Source: Prostheceraeus crozeri (taxonomy: Eukaryota > Platyhelminthes > Polycladida > Euryleptidae). From it: a DNA stretch of 64,000 nucleotides. Below, piece after piece: positions 46,600 to 56,507 of the stretch. A program made the position numbers and the translations under genes. The notes under the pieces are model-generated. The model did not search any database and was not told the DNA's origin. It saw nothing but the letters and a program-made list of their open reading frames with translations. Location: positions 186,001 to 250,000 of the forward strand of contig CAJQUW010004613.1 of assembly GCA_907163375.1 (NCBI GenBank), read 5' to 3'. Position 1 is the stretch's first letter, and the number at the start of each line of letters is the position of its first letter.

Positions 46600-46790
46600 G
46601 AGATTGAGCAGAAAGCACTTTGATAGGCTCGATGAAATGGATTTATTAAATTTGATGTACGAAATTTAGGTCTACGACCTTCCTCTGGTACATCAGTTTT
46701 TAAGGAACATCTTAGACCGATGGGTCGTGCGATTGATTTAATAAATGCATTTTGTCGAGCTCAATAAAGTGTTTTCTGCTCAATCTCCGT
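46600..46790. repeat. inverted repeat with Penelope-tail-like centre
   Basis: GAGATTGAGCAGAAAGCAC at the left pairs with the right arm ending GTTTTCTGCTCAATCTCC; arms of about 56-60 bp with several mismatches. The centre on the minus strand has GATGTAC-CAGAGGAAGGTCGTAGAC-CTAAAT and GTACATC, a nested stem that resembles a degenerate hammerhead segment of Penelope-like elements. Confidence 0.65.
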
Positions 46791-47168
46791 AAGATTTGGC
46801 TCAATTACAAAGCTTTATTACTTTGAATGGCCAGAAAAGATTGTAAGTGACCAACTACTTTACGATGCATCGGGAAATGTATATAGCAAAGCATCTTAGA
46901 TCAAAGCAATTTTCCCAGATAAAAGACTAATCTACCAAATAAATGTGGTTTGTTCGCTTTGATTAAAGCACATTTCTAGAACGATTATCTAGGTATATTT
47001 TATTATTTTCTCAGGTAGCATGATGCAGCTACATTTGCATCCTTTTTTGTTGGTTCAAATCATGTCATTATGCCTTATACTATTATCAATCACTATAATG
47101 ACTACATCTTACCAATAGCAAGAGTGAGCTTGACCTGACGAAATTTAGTCATTTCAAACTCTCTTTCG
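46791..47168. other. no gene seen
   Basis: AT-rich; no supported feature. Confidence 0.35.
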
Positions 47169-47176
47169 CTATCGGC

Positions 47177-48842
47177 TAGGGAGTCAAGCGGTTAACCGGT
47201 TAACCGGTTAATTAAATTTAACCGGTTAAAAAATAATTAATCGGTTAACCGACGCTTTCCCAACTTTTCTGCTACATTGCAACTACATTGCTTTAGTTTT
47301 CATTTTCCAATTTCGATCATATCTCATTGCTGATGTAAGCTATTGCCAAATAATAATTTCCTGGAAATGGAGTGAGGCATTTCGTTAACCTTCACCATCT
47401 TGCTTGATTCTACGACTTTGGACGAGTTCGTTATGACGTGTTAGTGTTTCAGTCAGAATAGAATTTCCCCTTCTACGCTTGGCTACGATAGACTGTCTGT
47501 GCCAGTTCCATAGAAATGGATTGCAAGTGTCGCACCCGTGGGACACGTGCCACACGCGAGCACTCTAGGCACGTGAGACACTAACAATCCATGTCAATGC
47601 GGTATCTAACCAAGATCACATGCGTTGCATAGTACATACAGCTCATACAAGTATTTATGTATCCAGTTAGCGCAGCGCATTCGTCACAGATAAGTGTTCC
47701 CATAGCGATGAAAAGTGGTGGAAGACAAATGAAAATCGTTTCCCAAGAATAGCAAAGCTTGCTAAATTATACCTATAAATACCAGCAACTTCAGCAAGCT
47801 CTGAGCGCCTTTTTAGCTTAATGGGAAATATTTACAATGAAAAACGGATGAACTTGAGACTCGAAACAGCAGAAGCCATCGTTTTTCTGCATCACAATAA
47901 CTCTACCTGATTTCTTCGTTTTCCCAGACAATTTGTTTTGATAAAATACTCTTATACGTATATTTTGTTGTTACAATAGTTGATATCTGATCATCCAAGA
48001 TCCATTCCATTATGATAACAAGGAAGTTTTTAATTCCAGATAAGATTGATGTTTTGATTATCAATAGAGAATAATGATATAGCCTGCCGGGTATATTGTT
48101 ACTTGTGATGTGTTACCTAACCACATCAATTGTGATAAGTCTTGGCTCATTGTAAGTAATTTAAAAGTAGAGGAATATCAAGTGATCTTGTATTAGGAAA
48201 AAGTAATTCTAATTGATATCAGTCTTCTACACATGACCATCTATCTACAAGGAATTCAACATATTAATATTGATGTATCAATAATAACATAAATATATTA
48301 GTAACCTAAAGATAGCTTTGTGTAGCCGTTGTTTTTATATTATCTGGCCACATCCTATATAAGTTGTGAATTACCATACTGGTACCTCACATTGAATGTT
48401 TTGTACAGATTTTATGGTAAAATATACATTATTATTATCATTAGTGGATTTAGATTTTATAATTTATTATTTTGAATAATTAACATGGAATTAGGCACAT
48501 TCCGTGAAATTGATTTTAGGTTCAAGTTAGCCAGACGGAATAAACTCAAATATTCACGAGGGTATACTAAAACATAACAGTATTCTTGAAAATAAAATAT
48601 TAAGGAAGTAGACCTACAAGCAATCAGTAGAAAATGTTTATGTCCATAAAGTAAGCGAGAGCTTACTCAACTGGTATAACAGGCAAACATGCATATACTC
48701 ATACACTATACTCAGTGCGACTATATAAGCCTTGTATAGTCACATGGAATTGAAAAACATCTATTACTAGTATTACATCGGTTAACCGGTTAATTTCTCG
48801 TCGGTTAACCGGTTAATTTATAATTAACCGCTTGACTCCCTA
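47177..48842. mobile_element. 1,666-bp non-autonomous hAT-type element
   Basis: Inverted ends TAGGGAGTCAAGCGGTTAA and the inverse, flanked by a perfect 8-bp duplication CTATCGGC (47169-47176, 48843-48850). GGTTAACCGGTTAA words are repeated inside each end (47190-47250, 48779-48835). There is no transposase frame. 8-bp duplication and subterminal repeats fit hAT; the TAGGG start is less usual for hAT, where CAGGG is common. Confidence 0.93.
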
Positions 48843-48850
48843 CTATCGGC

Positions 48851-49012
48851 ATGATGTATCCCACTGCCTGTCGGCAATGTATCCAACTTTCTTGTCGCGT
48901 TGTCATTCCTATTCTTCTATGTCTCATGTATAAATTTTAATTATATGATTGATGATAAAAAAATTTGTAATATCCATTCTAGCCTGATGAATGATGATAG
49001 CTACGGATAGTA
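48851..49012. other. spacer between hAT-type and pogo elements
   Basis: Short AT-rich spacer; no feature seen. Confidence 0.4.
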
Positions 49013-49391
49013 GGGGAAGCCCAGGCAAAGCGGGTCACTTAACTTCAGAGTGCTGTTTTTATATATATTGATGATTGTCAACGCTGGTGCTTTTATTTGA
49101 TTTAGGTATATAAATATCCTAATTTTCATATAAACCACATTAATAATGTGCTCCTCTAAAAGAAAATAAGATAAGATACAAATTAGCAATTTGACTGCTT
49201 GACCTATTTTTCCCGGTATGTCCGGGCATGACGGTTCAAAAAAAAACTCATTACTTAATGTTATTTTTCTTAATAACGTTTTTGAAGCAATAATCCGATC
49301 AAAAAATGATTAACAATCCAAACTCATGCAAACTCATGAACAGTTTCTTTCAACTTAAAGTATGAAATATAAAAGAAAAGTATCGAAGGAT

Positions 49392-49691
49392 TCACGCATC
49401 AAAGGCATTCTCGCAAATGTCACAGATGTAGTTTGACCCGCTCTCGTATGCTGTGCATTCTTCGTGTGCCCAATTAAGACAACGGCAACATTGTATCCAA
49501 TTCTCACTGGATTCAGAATACAGCAATCCACAGAACATGCATTCTGTGTCCACGTAATTCTACAAAGAAAGAGGAAAAATCCATAGGATCATCAAGAGAT
49601 TGGTCACAAGACTTACAGATGAATTTCTGGTTTGTAGTGGGACTTTTCTCTTCTTCCGCGCTTGTCCTTTAGGTCTACTTCTTTGATTAGC
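49392..49691 (-). CDS. PHD-finger exons of the pogo element
   Basis: Exon 49617-49691 (acceptor TTTACAG, donor GTAAGT) encodes a basic stretch with QARKKRKV. Exon 49392-49559 (acceptor TTTGTAG) encodes a PHD finger of the C4HC3 pattern: CMFC, then CCRC, HEEC and CDIC, ending CENAFDA-stop. The two exons join in phase 0. Many pogo-like transposases of animals end in such a finger, reading like C-x2-C ... W-I-x-C ... W-A-H-x2-C. How these exons connect to the DDE exon is unresolved: the best donor, at 50010, would join in the wrong phase. The finger may bind histone tails and steer integration (inference). Confidence 0.75.
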
Positions 49692-50093
49692 CTGTAAACA
49701 GAAAAAATAATTCCATGGTTATTCAAATAAGAAAGTTTTTGTAAAAGCTAATGATTAAGCGTGCATAATTGCGAAATCATTAAGATAAGAATATTGACGA
49801 AGCAAATATGAATTTTAACAAGAAAAAGAATTTCAAAACAAATACTAATCACAATACACAGAGAGTCTAATAGCCTACAAATAATATCACATAATAGGCC
49901 CTACACAGTATCATGTCACAGGATCTTCTCCCAGCAATAGGCCTAACAACAAAACATTCATGTTTTACAAAATTAAAGGTAAATAGAATAATGAAGCTAA
50001 AGCTCCTACCTCTCTCTTTTCTTGTTTCTGTTTGAAAATTTCCATGTTCTCCATGTTAGTATATATCATTGCACTACTTCTCTGTCGATTAAT

Positions 50094-51662
50094 TCAAGGT
50101 GGAGTTTTCTTAGCTTCAGGGATTTTGAACAATCCCGCAGCGGTAGGCCTAGTGCTCTGAGCCATCATTTCATCTGCTGCACATCGCGACGTAGTTGGCC
50201 TATCTTGCTCTACAAAAGAATCCGACGGTTCCAATGCATAACCCAGATTGATGATTCTGTATGGACCCTCGTAAGTGATGTATTCCCGTGAATCCTCTAG
50301 AATAGGAGGATGCGCTTGAAGGCCGGTGCCGGTTACAGGTGGAGGAGGATGCGCTTGAAGGCCAGTGCCGGTGACAGGTGGAGGAGGATGCGCTTGAAGG
50401 CCAGTGCCGGTGACAGGTGGAGGAGGATGCGCTTGAAGGCCGGTGCCGGTGACAGATTGTGGAATTGAGGTTGCTTCCGGTGAGATAGTCATTGGTTCGA
50501 TGTTTGGCAAGAACTCACTGTCATTAAATGCTAAAGGATTCAATGGGTAGATACCGGTCTTTCTGAAACCAGAAATTGCGTTCTGTGTGTTGCATGCTTG
50601 TGTGTAGGCATTGCCGAAAACACGCGCTACATCATAATGCTGCATCGTTCTATGCGGATGTTGCTTAGTCCAAGCAAAAATTGCGCGCTCATAACATGAC
50701 GACAGTGGTCCGAATACACTAACATCGAGGGGCTGTAATTTATGTGAAGTGTGCGGCGGAATTGACAGCACTGTGATACCATACTCAGTCGCAGATTGTA
50801 GTGCGTGGAAATCTTTATGTGACTTGTGATTATCTAGGATGAGCAGCACCGGTTTATCCTTGCTTGGGGCAGCAAAGTTGATGAAATGCTTCATCCATTC
50901 CCTGAAGATTTCGTTGTTGGTCCATCCATTGACCGATGACATCGCAATACTATCTGCTGGAGCACCATCCAACAATCTTTCTGGGAATCTTTTCCTGGGA
51001 TAAATCAACACTGGCGGAATGAAATTTCCTGCAGCATTGCAAGCGACAATTGCTGTTATCAGTTGACCGCGTTCACTATTAGCTATACTTCCAACCTGCT
51101 TCTTTCCTTTCACAGAAATTAATTTGGGCGGTTTGCTCGACGAAGTGCACACTCCGGTCTCGTCCATGTTCCACACACATGAAGCTGTCGGTACAAAAGC
51201 ATCTTCCAATAAACCAAAGAAGTTGTCTACTGCCACTTTATTAAAACCCTCTGCTCGAGAAATACTGGTAGCTTCAGGAGTTCGTATAGTCAACTCTTTA
51301 TTTCTTGTTAAGAATCTTTTCAGCCACTGATCTCCTGCTCCTGAACTATTGAATGGGCGTTCAATTTGTTTATCCTCAGCAAATTGGCGCGCAAGAATCT
51401 TAAGTTCGGCTCTCGTCAATCCGAAAAACCGCATATCCATCTCTTTCAAGTACTGGACTAACATAGTTTCTTCCTCTTGCGAAAAAACCGGTCTAAACCG
51501 ACCCAAACGAATATCGGAAGAGTCATTCTTACAATGCCTTTGCAATGTAGTGTTTGGTATATTATAACGAGCAGCAGCTGCTCTAATAGATATTCCGAAA
51601 TTCTTGATATCGTTTATAGCAGTCCTTAACGATTCCTCACTGTAGGAAATTACACCTGTCAC
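50094..51662 (-). CDS. pogo-type DDE transposase, 522 residues, open
   Basis: ATG at 51662. Residues 5-45 form a pipsqueak-like helix-turn-helix (GISIRAAAARYNIPNTTLQR). A second CENPB-type DNA-binding region spans about 60-130 (FSQEEETMLVQYLKEMD ... WLKRFLTRN). The DDE_1 core has WNMDETGV, LLILDNHKSH and HKLQPLDVSVFGP, a D..D35D arrangement usual for pogo. About residues 404-455 hold four tandem 13-residue repeats VTGTGLQAHPPPP, encoded by a 39-bp minisatellite (about 50304-50457). The frame ends TGA at 50094-50096, before the PHD exons. With inverted ends, TA duplication and an open frame it is a recent and perhaps lately active element, not a domesticated gene. Confidence 0.93.
   Translation of the reverse strand: MTGVISYSEESLRTAINDIKNFGISIRAAAARYNIPNTTLQRHCKNDSSDIRLGRFRPVFSQEEETMLVQYLKEMDMRFFGLTRAELKILARQFAEDKQIERPFNSSGAGDQWLKRFLTRNKELTIRTPEATSISRAEGFNKVAVDNFFGLLEDAFVPTASCVWNMDETGVCTSSSKPPKLISVKGKKQVGSIANSERGQLITAIVACNAAGNFIPPVLIYPRKRFPERLLDGAPADSIAMSSVNGWTNNEIFREWMKHFINFAAPSKDKPVLLILDNHKSHKDFHALQSATEYGITVLSIPPHTSHKLQPLDVSVFGPLSSCYERAIFAWTKQHPHRTMQHYDVARVFGNAYTQACNTQNAISGFRKTGIYPLNPLAFNDSEFLPNIEPMTISPEATSIPQSVTGTGLQAHPPPPVTGTGLQAHPPPPVTGTGLQAHPPPPVTGTGLQAHPPILEDSREYITYEGPYRIINLGYALEPSDSFVEQDRPTTSRCAADEMMAQSTRPTAAGLFKIPEAKKTPP
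50304..50457 (-). repeat. 39-bp coding minisatellite, four units
   Basis: Four near-identical 39-bp units inside the transposase frame, encoding VTGTGLQAHPPPP. The last unit is truncated at PP. The third base of some codons varies (GGCCGGTGCC against GGCCAGTGCC), so slippage or unequal exchange is recent. Confidence 0.93.
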
Positions 51663-52324
51663 TCTTACGCTTCTAAGTGTACGCCATCACCTGGAAACAA
51701 AAATGACCTTCTTTTACTTCTCAAATAAGAATGATTTCTAGGCATATTGTGCGTAGGCTAATAAGGTCATATTATCATCGATGGTTATTAACCCTTTTGA
51801 TCCTAAGGCGCAAGGGTTACGTTGACAAAGAGCGCTAAGACGTACGGTAACCTTTACGTCCTGTACATAGTTAATTGCACCAAATGAGGGAATTTTGGCG
51901 ATCAATGTCGCAGATCGGTTTAGGTAGTGTTTCAGAGTCTCAATAACTAATCTTGGACTGAATTTTCATGCAGTCAGAGATTGTGGATCAATGATTTGGT
52001 GTGGCAATAACAAACTGTGTTTCCGACGTCAAATGTAGCATGCCTGATCATTGTTCTACGTCTTGTGAGCACAATTATTCTGACCAAATTCTGACACTCG
52101 GTGAATGCGGTTGTGTCTCGTCCGTCTCTCTTGCGATAATTGTTAACTTTCTTCGACAACACGTATCTACGGCGGGCTATATGCCATATTTAACATCATC
52201 TGAAAGCTAGCAGTCTTGTGGTTACTCTGGTTGAGTTCATTATCTCAAAATATCAATACTTTTGGCACAATTCTCAAAAAATTCCATTTCAATAGTGATT
52301 TCATCTCACCCATAGCGCAAAACC

Positions 52325-53095
52325 ATGATATCCAGGAAGAACAGTGACACTTCTGTTATGCCAAGTCTCAATTGTCATGCCTGTCAGCAGGCTATTGATG
52401 GTGATTCCATTGTCTGCAGCATTTGCAAGAACGTGTTCCATATCCGAAAGGACTGTGCGTCGATCACTGCCAGTGTTGGTCGTTCAATAATTAGCATGGA
52501 TAACATATCGTATTCATGCAACGTGTGCAAATCAATCAATGTCTATGATATGCTTACTCGCTTCACTAAAATGGAACAAGAACTCAAAGATATACGAGAG
52601 CAAATACTTTCTTCTTTCAAGAGTGATATGACCAAGCTTATTTGTGAAACAATTTCGGAACAATTTGAAAGACAAGAAAAGAAGAATAATGTTATAATAT
52701 TTGGAGTTACCGAGAATGATCCAGACATCGACGATAGTAGTATGGCAACTCATGTGCCTAAAGATGATGGGTTGGAAGATCTTTTGGATAAATTTTCTGT
52801 TTCAAAACTCGATACCATCTCCATTTCACGACTTGGTAAGCGGAGTCAGAGACCGAGACCTATCAAGCTTCAGTTCGTTACTAATGATGCGAAGCAGAGA
52901 TTCATGAGTAAAGCCTGGAAGCTGAAGCATATTAATCAGATGAAAGGTACTCGGATATATCTGCGCCATGATATGACCAGAATGCAACAAATGATGGATA
53001 AGCTATTGGTCGAAGAATTGAAGAATAGAAAGAACAACGGGGAAAATGTCTACATTAAGAACGGCAAAATTTTGACGAAATCGAATAATTCTTGA
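52325..53095 (+). CDS. LINE ORF1: PHD finger, coiled coil, RRM-like region
   Basis: 256 residues from ATG 52325. A PHD-type finger opens it (CHAC at about 18, CSIC, FHIRKDC, CNVC). A heptad-like helix follows (MLTRFTKMEQELKDIREQI), then NNVIIFGVTEN and a basic segment SRLGKRSQRPRPIKLQF, as in the nucleic-acid-binding part of CR1-group ORF1 proteins. It would package element RNA. It stops at TGA 53093-53095, and the next codons continue in the same frame into ORF2. Confidence 0.92.
   Translation: MISRKNSDTSVMPSLNCHACQQAIDGDSIVCSICKNVFHIRKDCASITASVGRSIISMDNISYSCNVCKSINVYDMLTRFTKMEQELKDIREQILSSFKSDMTKLICETISEQFERQEKKNNVIIFGVTENDPDIDDSSMATHVPKDDGLEDLLDKFSVSKLDTISISRLGKRSQRPRPIKLQFVTNDAKQRFMSKAWKLKHINQMKGTRIYLRHDMTRMQQMMDKLLVEELKNRKNNGENVYIKNGKILTKSNNS
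53093..53095 (+). promoter_or_regulatory. TGA between same-frame LINE ORFs, possible read-through or re-initiation site
   Basis: Context TCT TGA CTG. ORF1 and ORF2 are in one frame (53096 follows directly). UGA followed by C, particularly by CU-, is a known leaky context in eukaryotes. Equally, this could be a single nonsense mutation in a one-ORF element. Confidence 0.5.
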
Positions 53096-55708
53096 CTGCA
53101 AGACGACTCCCTTCCGAGCGTGTGTTATTTTAACGCCAGATCTATATTTAATAAAATGGACGAAATTTCCATGCTTTCTGTGAAGTATAGTCCAGATTTC
53201 ATACTGGTAACCGAAACTTGGTGTAATAACTCAATATGTGATTCATCTATTTCTATACCAGGATATAATCTTTACCGAGCTGATCGAACTTCTGGCAAGG
53301 TGGGTGGTGGACTATGTTGTTGGTTAAAATCTTCGTTTTCCTGTTCTATACTATTTTGTGATTCCAATGAAGTTGAGGTGGAACTCATGGTACTGCGAGT
53401 TGACTTCAAGCACTTCCATTGTATTTTGGTGCTCATTTATTTTCCTCATGGTGGATCGTTGAATGCTCAGACTAAAGTGAAACTATGTGACTACGTTGTG
53501 TCTTCCATTGATAACTCACTTATTGAACACCCTGGACATCATGTCTTCATCACTGGAGATTTTAATGGAGTGGATCCTTCTATCTTTGAGTCGAGTTTTG
53601 ATGTTGGTAATGTAATCTTTGAGCCAACAAGACTACTGAATACTTTGGATCTCGTATTATTACCAACTCAGTACGTCAGCATGTATTCAAAGCCTACTAT
53701 GCTTCCCCCAATCGGTCATGGTGATCACAATGTGATTTTGCTGAAGCCTTTGAAAAGTCTTCAACATCATTTAACTCATACAAGGGTCATCGACTTCCGA
53801 GAGTCGTTCCTTAGTCGCGCCATTTCTCAGTTATCCAGCATCGATTGGAATAATGTTCTTCAATCTGTCGATCTGAATCAGTCGTGTGATGTGTTCTACG
53901 AAATCCTTTATGCTGCTATTGAACTCCTTCCTACCAATATCATCACTAAAAAACATTCTAACAAACCATGGATCACCAATGTTATTAATGTTACCATCAA
54001 CAAGCGGTACATAGCTTACCGCATGAAAAACTGGCCCTTATACCATCATTATCGTGAAAAAGTAAAAGTGATGATTTTTAATTCGAAAAGGACATGGTGT
54101 AACACTTACTTATCCTCACACTCTATTTGGGATGTTCACAAGGTCGTGTTGAACTCTTCGAAAATTACTAATGACTGGTTGCCTCAATGTGATCGTCAAA
54201 AATCTATTCCTGATATCATCAATGACATAAATTGCCGATTATCAGATGAATTTCTGAATGATCCTATTGATATTACCCCTTCTCTATCTACTCAGCCATT
54301 CACATTCAACGCATCGGAGGTTGAAGATCTCTTGTTGAAAGTCAAACCGAAATCATCACCAGGACCGGACATGATACCGTCTTCGACTTGGTCAAAGTTT
54401 GCCTCTGTATTATCGACGCCTTTGACCATCATCTACAATAAGTGTTTGGAAAATGCAGACTTGCCGGAGAAGTGGAAAGAGGCGGACATTATTCCTCTAC
54501 CAAAGACCAACCCTCCTAAATTGAACAGCTTACGTCCAATTTCCTTGCTGTCAATCCCTGAAAGACTATTCGAGCGACTCCTTCTGAAACGATTAGGACA
54601 TCACTTCACAGCTCATTTTGACAGTGCTCAGTTCGGGTTTCGAAGAAAAAGCTCGACTACCTGTGCTCTTGTGAATGCCGAAGAATTTGTCACCAAAGCT
54701 TTACAAGAAAAGAATGTTATCGGCTGTCATCTGCTGTCAATTGATTTAGCAAAAGGTTTCGACAGACTTTCACACAGAATTCTTATACATAAAATGATCA
54801 AGAATCGACTAGACAACTTTTTGACTATATTCGTGTGTAACTATTTGAATAATCGAACTCAGCGTGTGCGTTGGAAGACTGATCGGAGCTCCAGTTTGCC
54901 TGTTGTCAGCGGAATCCCCCAGGGATCCTCAATTGGTCCGGTAATATTTGGATTTTTTACTTCGGATCTTGAGTTATCTGACCGGAATATTCTACTGACA
55001 AAGTATGCGGATGACATTTTGTTGATTTCTAAAATTTATAAGAGTGATCAAGCTAGTAGCATTGCCAACGGATATGACGATGTAGTAAAGTGGTCTGAAG
55101 AAAACATGATGCTAATCAAAGAATCAAAGAGCCAGCAGCTTTTCATATCCAAATCACGTCATCACGACTTCTCAAAGTTTGCTATTCCGGTTATCCCTCA
55201 AGTGACAACAATTAAATTTCTTGGAGCTACTATAGACGAATCTTTGAATTGGAGTTCACATGTTGACTTGATCACCAAGAAGGCTTGCTCTCGCCTGTCA
55301 GCCTTGAGACGTCTCAAACCTTTCCTCTCGAAGCCTGATCTAGTGACAGTGTACAACAGCTCAATAAGGAGTATCCTTGAATATGCTGCGCCGATCCTCT
55401 TCAATATGAATGTTTCTTCCTCGCGTCGAATTGACATTGTGCAAAACAGGGCACATAGAATCATCTGTGGCTCATCATCCTGCGAGTGTCCACATTTCCT
55501 TCCGTTGGGTTACCGTCGCTTGCTGATATCCGCAAAATTCTTCAAGTCATTGGTTAATGACCATGAACATCCTCTTCACCACATTGCTCCACTTATAAAT
55601 ACGTATTCCAAATCATTCCGTATGCCCGAGTGTTCATCCAAAATCAGACAAAATTCATTTGTGGTAACTATGATACGCACTTTCAACCGAGGTATATGTC
55701 AAGTTTAA
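53096..55708 (+). CDS. LINE ORF2: endonuclease and reverse transcriptase
   Basis: The open frame starts right after the ORF1 TGA. Endonuclease boxes: CYFNARSI (Asn), VTETWCN (Glu), FITGDFNGVD and GHGDHNVILL (His). RT boxes: DIIPLPKTNPPKLNSLRPIS, LLSIDLAKGFDRL (first Asp), GIPQGSSIGPVIF and KYADDILLIS (AspAsp), then TIKFLGATID and the thumb. No RNase H domain follows, as expected in CR1/L2-like LINEs. About 860 residues. The first ATG (53156) lies after the conserved endonuclease Asn, so that ATG would give a truncated nuclease; use of GTG at 53120 is unlikely in an animal. Full function would seem to need translation through or past the TGA. Confidence 0.93.
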   Translation: MQDDSLPSVCYFNARSIFNKMDEISMLSVKYSPDFILVTETWCNNSICDSSISIPGYNLYRADRTSGKVGGGLCCWLKSSFSCSILFCDSNEVEVELMVLRVDFKHFHCILVLIYFPHGGSLNAQTKVKLCDYVVSSIDNSLIEHPGHHVFITGDFNGVDPSIFESSFDVGNVIFEPTRLLNTLDLVLLPTQYVSMYSKPTMLPPIGHGDHNVILLKPLKSLQHHLTHTRVIDFRESFLSRAISQLSSIDWNNVLQSVDLNQSCDVFYEILYAAIELLPTNIITKKHSNKPWITNVINVTINKRYIAYRMKNWPLYHHYREKVKVMIFNSKRTWCNTYLSSHSIWDVHKVVLNSSKITNDWLPQCDRQKSIPDIINDINCRLSDEFLNDPIDITPSLSTQPFTFNASEVEDLLLKVKPKSSPGPDMIPSSTWSKFASVLSTPLTIIYNKCLENADLPEKWKEADIIPLPKTNPPKLNSLRPISLLSIPERLFERLLLKRLGHHFTAHFDSAQFGFRRKSSTTCALVNAEEFVTKALQEKNVIGCHLLSIDLAKGFDRLSHRILIHKMIKNRLDNFLTIFVCNYLNNRTQRVRWKTDRSSSLPVVSGIPQGSSIGPVIFGFFTSDLELSDRNILLTKYADDILLISKIYKSDQASSIANGYDDVVKWSEENMMLIKESKSQQLFISKSRHHDFSKFAIPVIPQVTTIKFLGATIDESLNWSSHVDLITKKACSRLSALRRLKPFLSKPDLVTVYNSSIRSILEYAAPILFNMNVSSSRRIDIVQNRAHRIICGSSSCECPHFLPLGYRRLLISAKFFKSLVNDHEHPLHHIAPLINTYSKSFRMPECSSKIRQNSFVVTMIRTFNRGICQV

Positions 55709-55819
55709 AGTTGATGTTATAATTTTTTATTTGTTATTGTTTTATTGATTTCTGTTGCTACTTCCAAACTTTATTTTGGCCTCACGATTCCCAGTATTGA
55801 GGCGTATTGAAATATAGAC

Positions 55820-55846
55820 GATTATTATTATTATTATTATTATTAT
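55820..55846 (+). repeat. (ATT)n LINE tail
   Basis: Nine ATT units at the 3' end of the LINE. Confidence 0.95.
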
Positions 55847-56505
55847 ATCAAGTATTATGCTACGAAAGGAAGCATTATTGAATCATAGGATGTGCGACAC
55901 GATATGTTGATAAAAAATGCGATTTTCCAGGTCATAGACCTACGGTGACCACTTCAAACTCGTATCAGTACCGAAGGGGTAATTAAATGTATATATCCAT
56001 GCGTATTACGTACGCGGATTGCTAGATATAAACGAATTATAAGAATAAATTAGTTGCATTCAGCAGCCTAAAGCACATAAGACTGCAATAGGGCAAGACG
56101 GGTCACCTCATTGACTTGACCCATTTTGCCCGTCTACTATTGACCCTTTTTGCCCAGGAAAACGTTGGATATGGACAACTAATGTATTTACACTACATTT
56201 CGAATATGGCGTCTACCCTAAGTTCATGAAAATCTACACACCAAGCTGCTTTCTTTAGTCATTAGTCTAATATAGTAACTGAGTGTCGTTAACGATAAAT
56301 TCAAGTTTACTCACCACGTGCTGTAATACAGAAGAAGCGTCGAATAGCAAAATACCGTCTGCACGCTTGATATAAGGAAAGTTTCCTTTTGTTGGATGAT
56401 GACACAGGAGCTCTGATTGGTGGTTACCATGTCAGCCAAAATAGACTGCAGTATTGAGGTTCATCTCGGAGAAAATCGACTGAACCTTTTTGCCTGGGCT
56501 TCCCC
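55847..56505. other. 5' flank of pogo transposase on the far side of the LINE
   Basis: Non-coding; holds several GGGCAAGACGGGTCA and TGACCCATTTTGCCCG words like those at the other end of the element (49028-49040). Confidence 0.6.
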
Positions 56506-56507
56506 TA

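Larger units (their letters stand above)
52200..55846 (+). mobile_element. near-complete LINE (CR1/L2-like) with (ATT)n tail
   Basis: ORF1 (52325-53095) and ORF2 (to 55708) are both long and open, followed by a short 3' UTR and (ATT)n tail (55820-55846), as in CR1/L2-group LINEs. It lies inside the pogo element. The 5' end and target duplication were not found, so the left limit is approximate. Confidence 0.9.
49013..56505 (-). mobile_element. pogo-type element with TA duplication, carrying a LINE
   Basis: Inverted ends GGGGAAGCCCAGGCAAA and the inverse, with TA at 49011-49012 and 56506-56507. Near the ends are further GGGCAA/GACGGGTCA words (49028, 56095-56150), probably transposase sites. 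The minus-strand transposase and PHD exons occupy 49392-51662. A + strand LINE (ends 55846) has inserted upstream of the transposase, so the original element was about 3.8-3.9 kb. Confidence 0.9.

Noticed and set aside
50094-51662. Domesticated pogo-derived host gene
   Set aside because: Inverted ends and TA duplication are intact around it, and it carries a young coding minisatellite; a mobile element is the simpler reading.
53093-53095. Reassigned UGA codon in this organism
   Set aside because: The MFSD3-like gene and the pogo transposase both end at TGA, so UGA is a normal stop.
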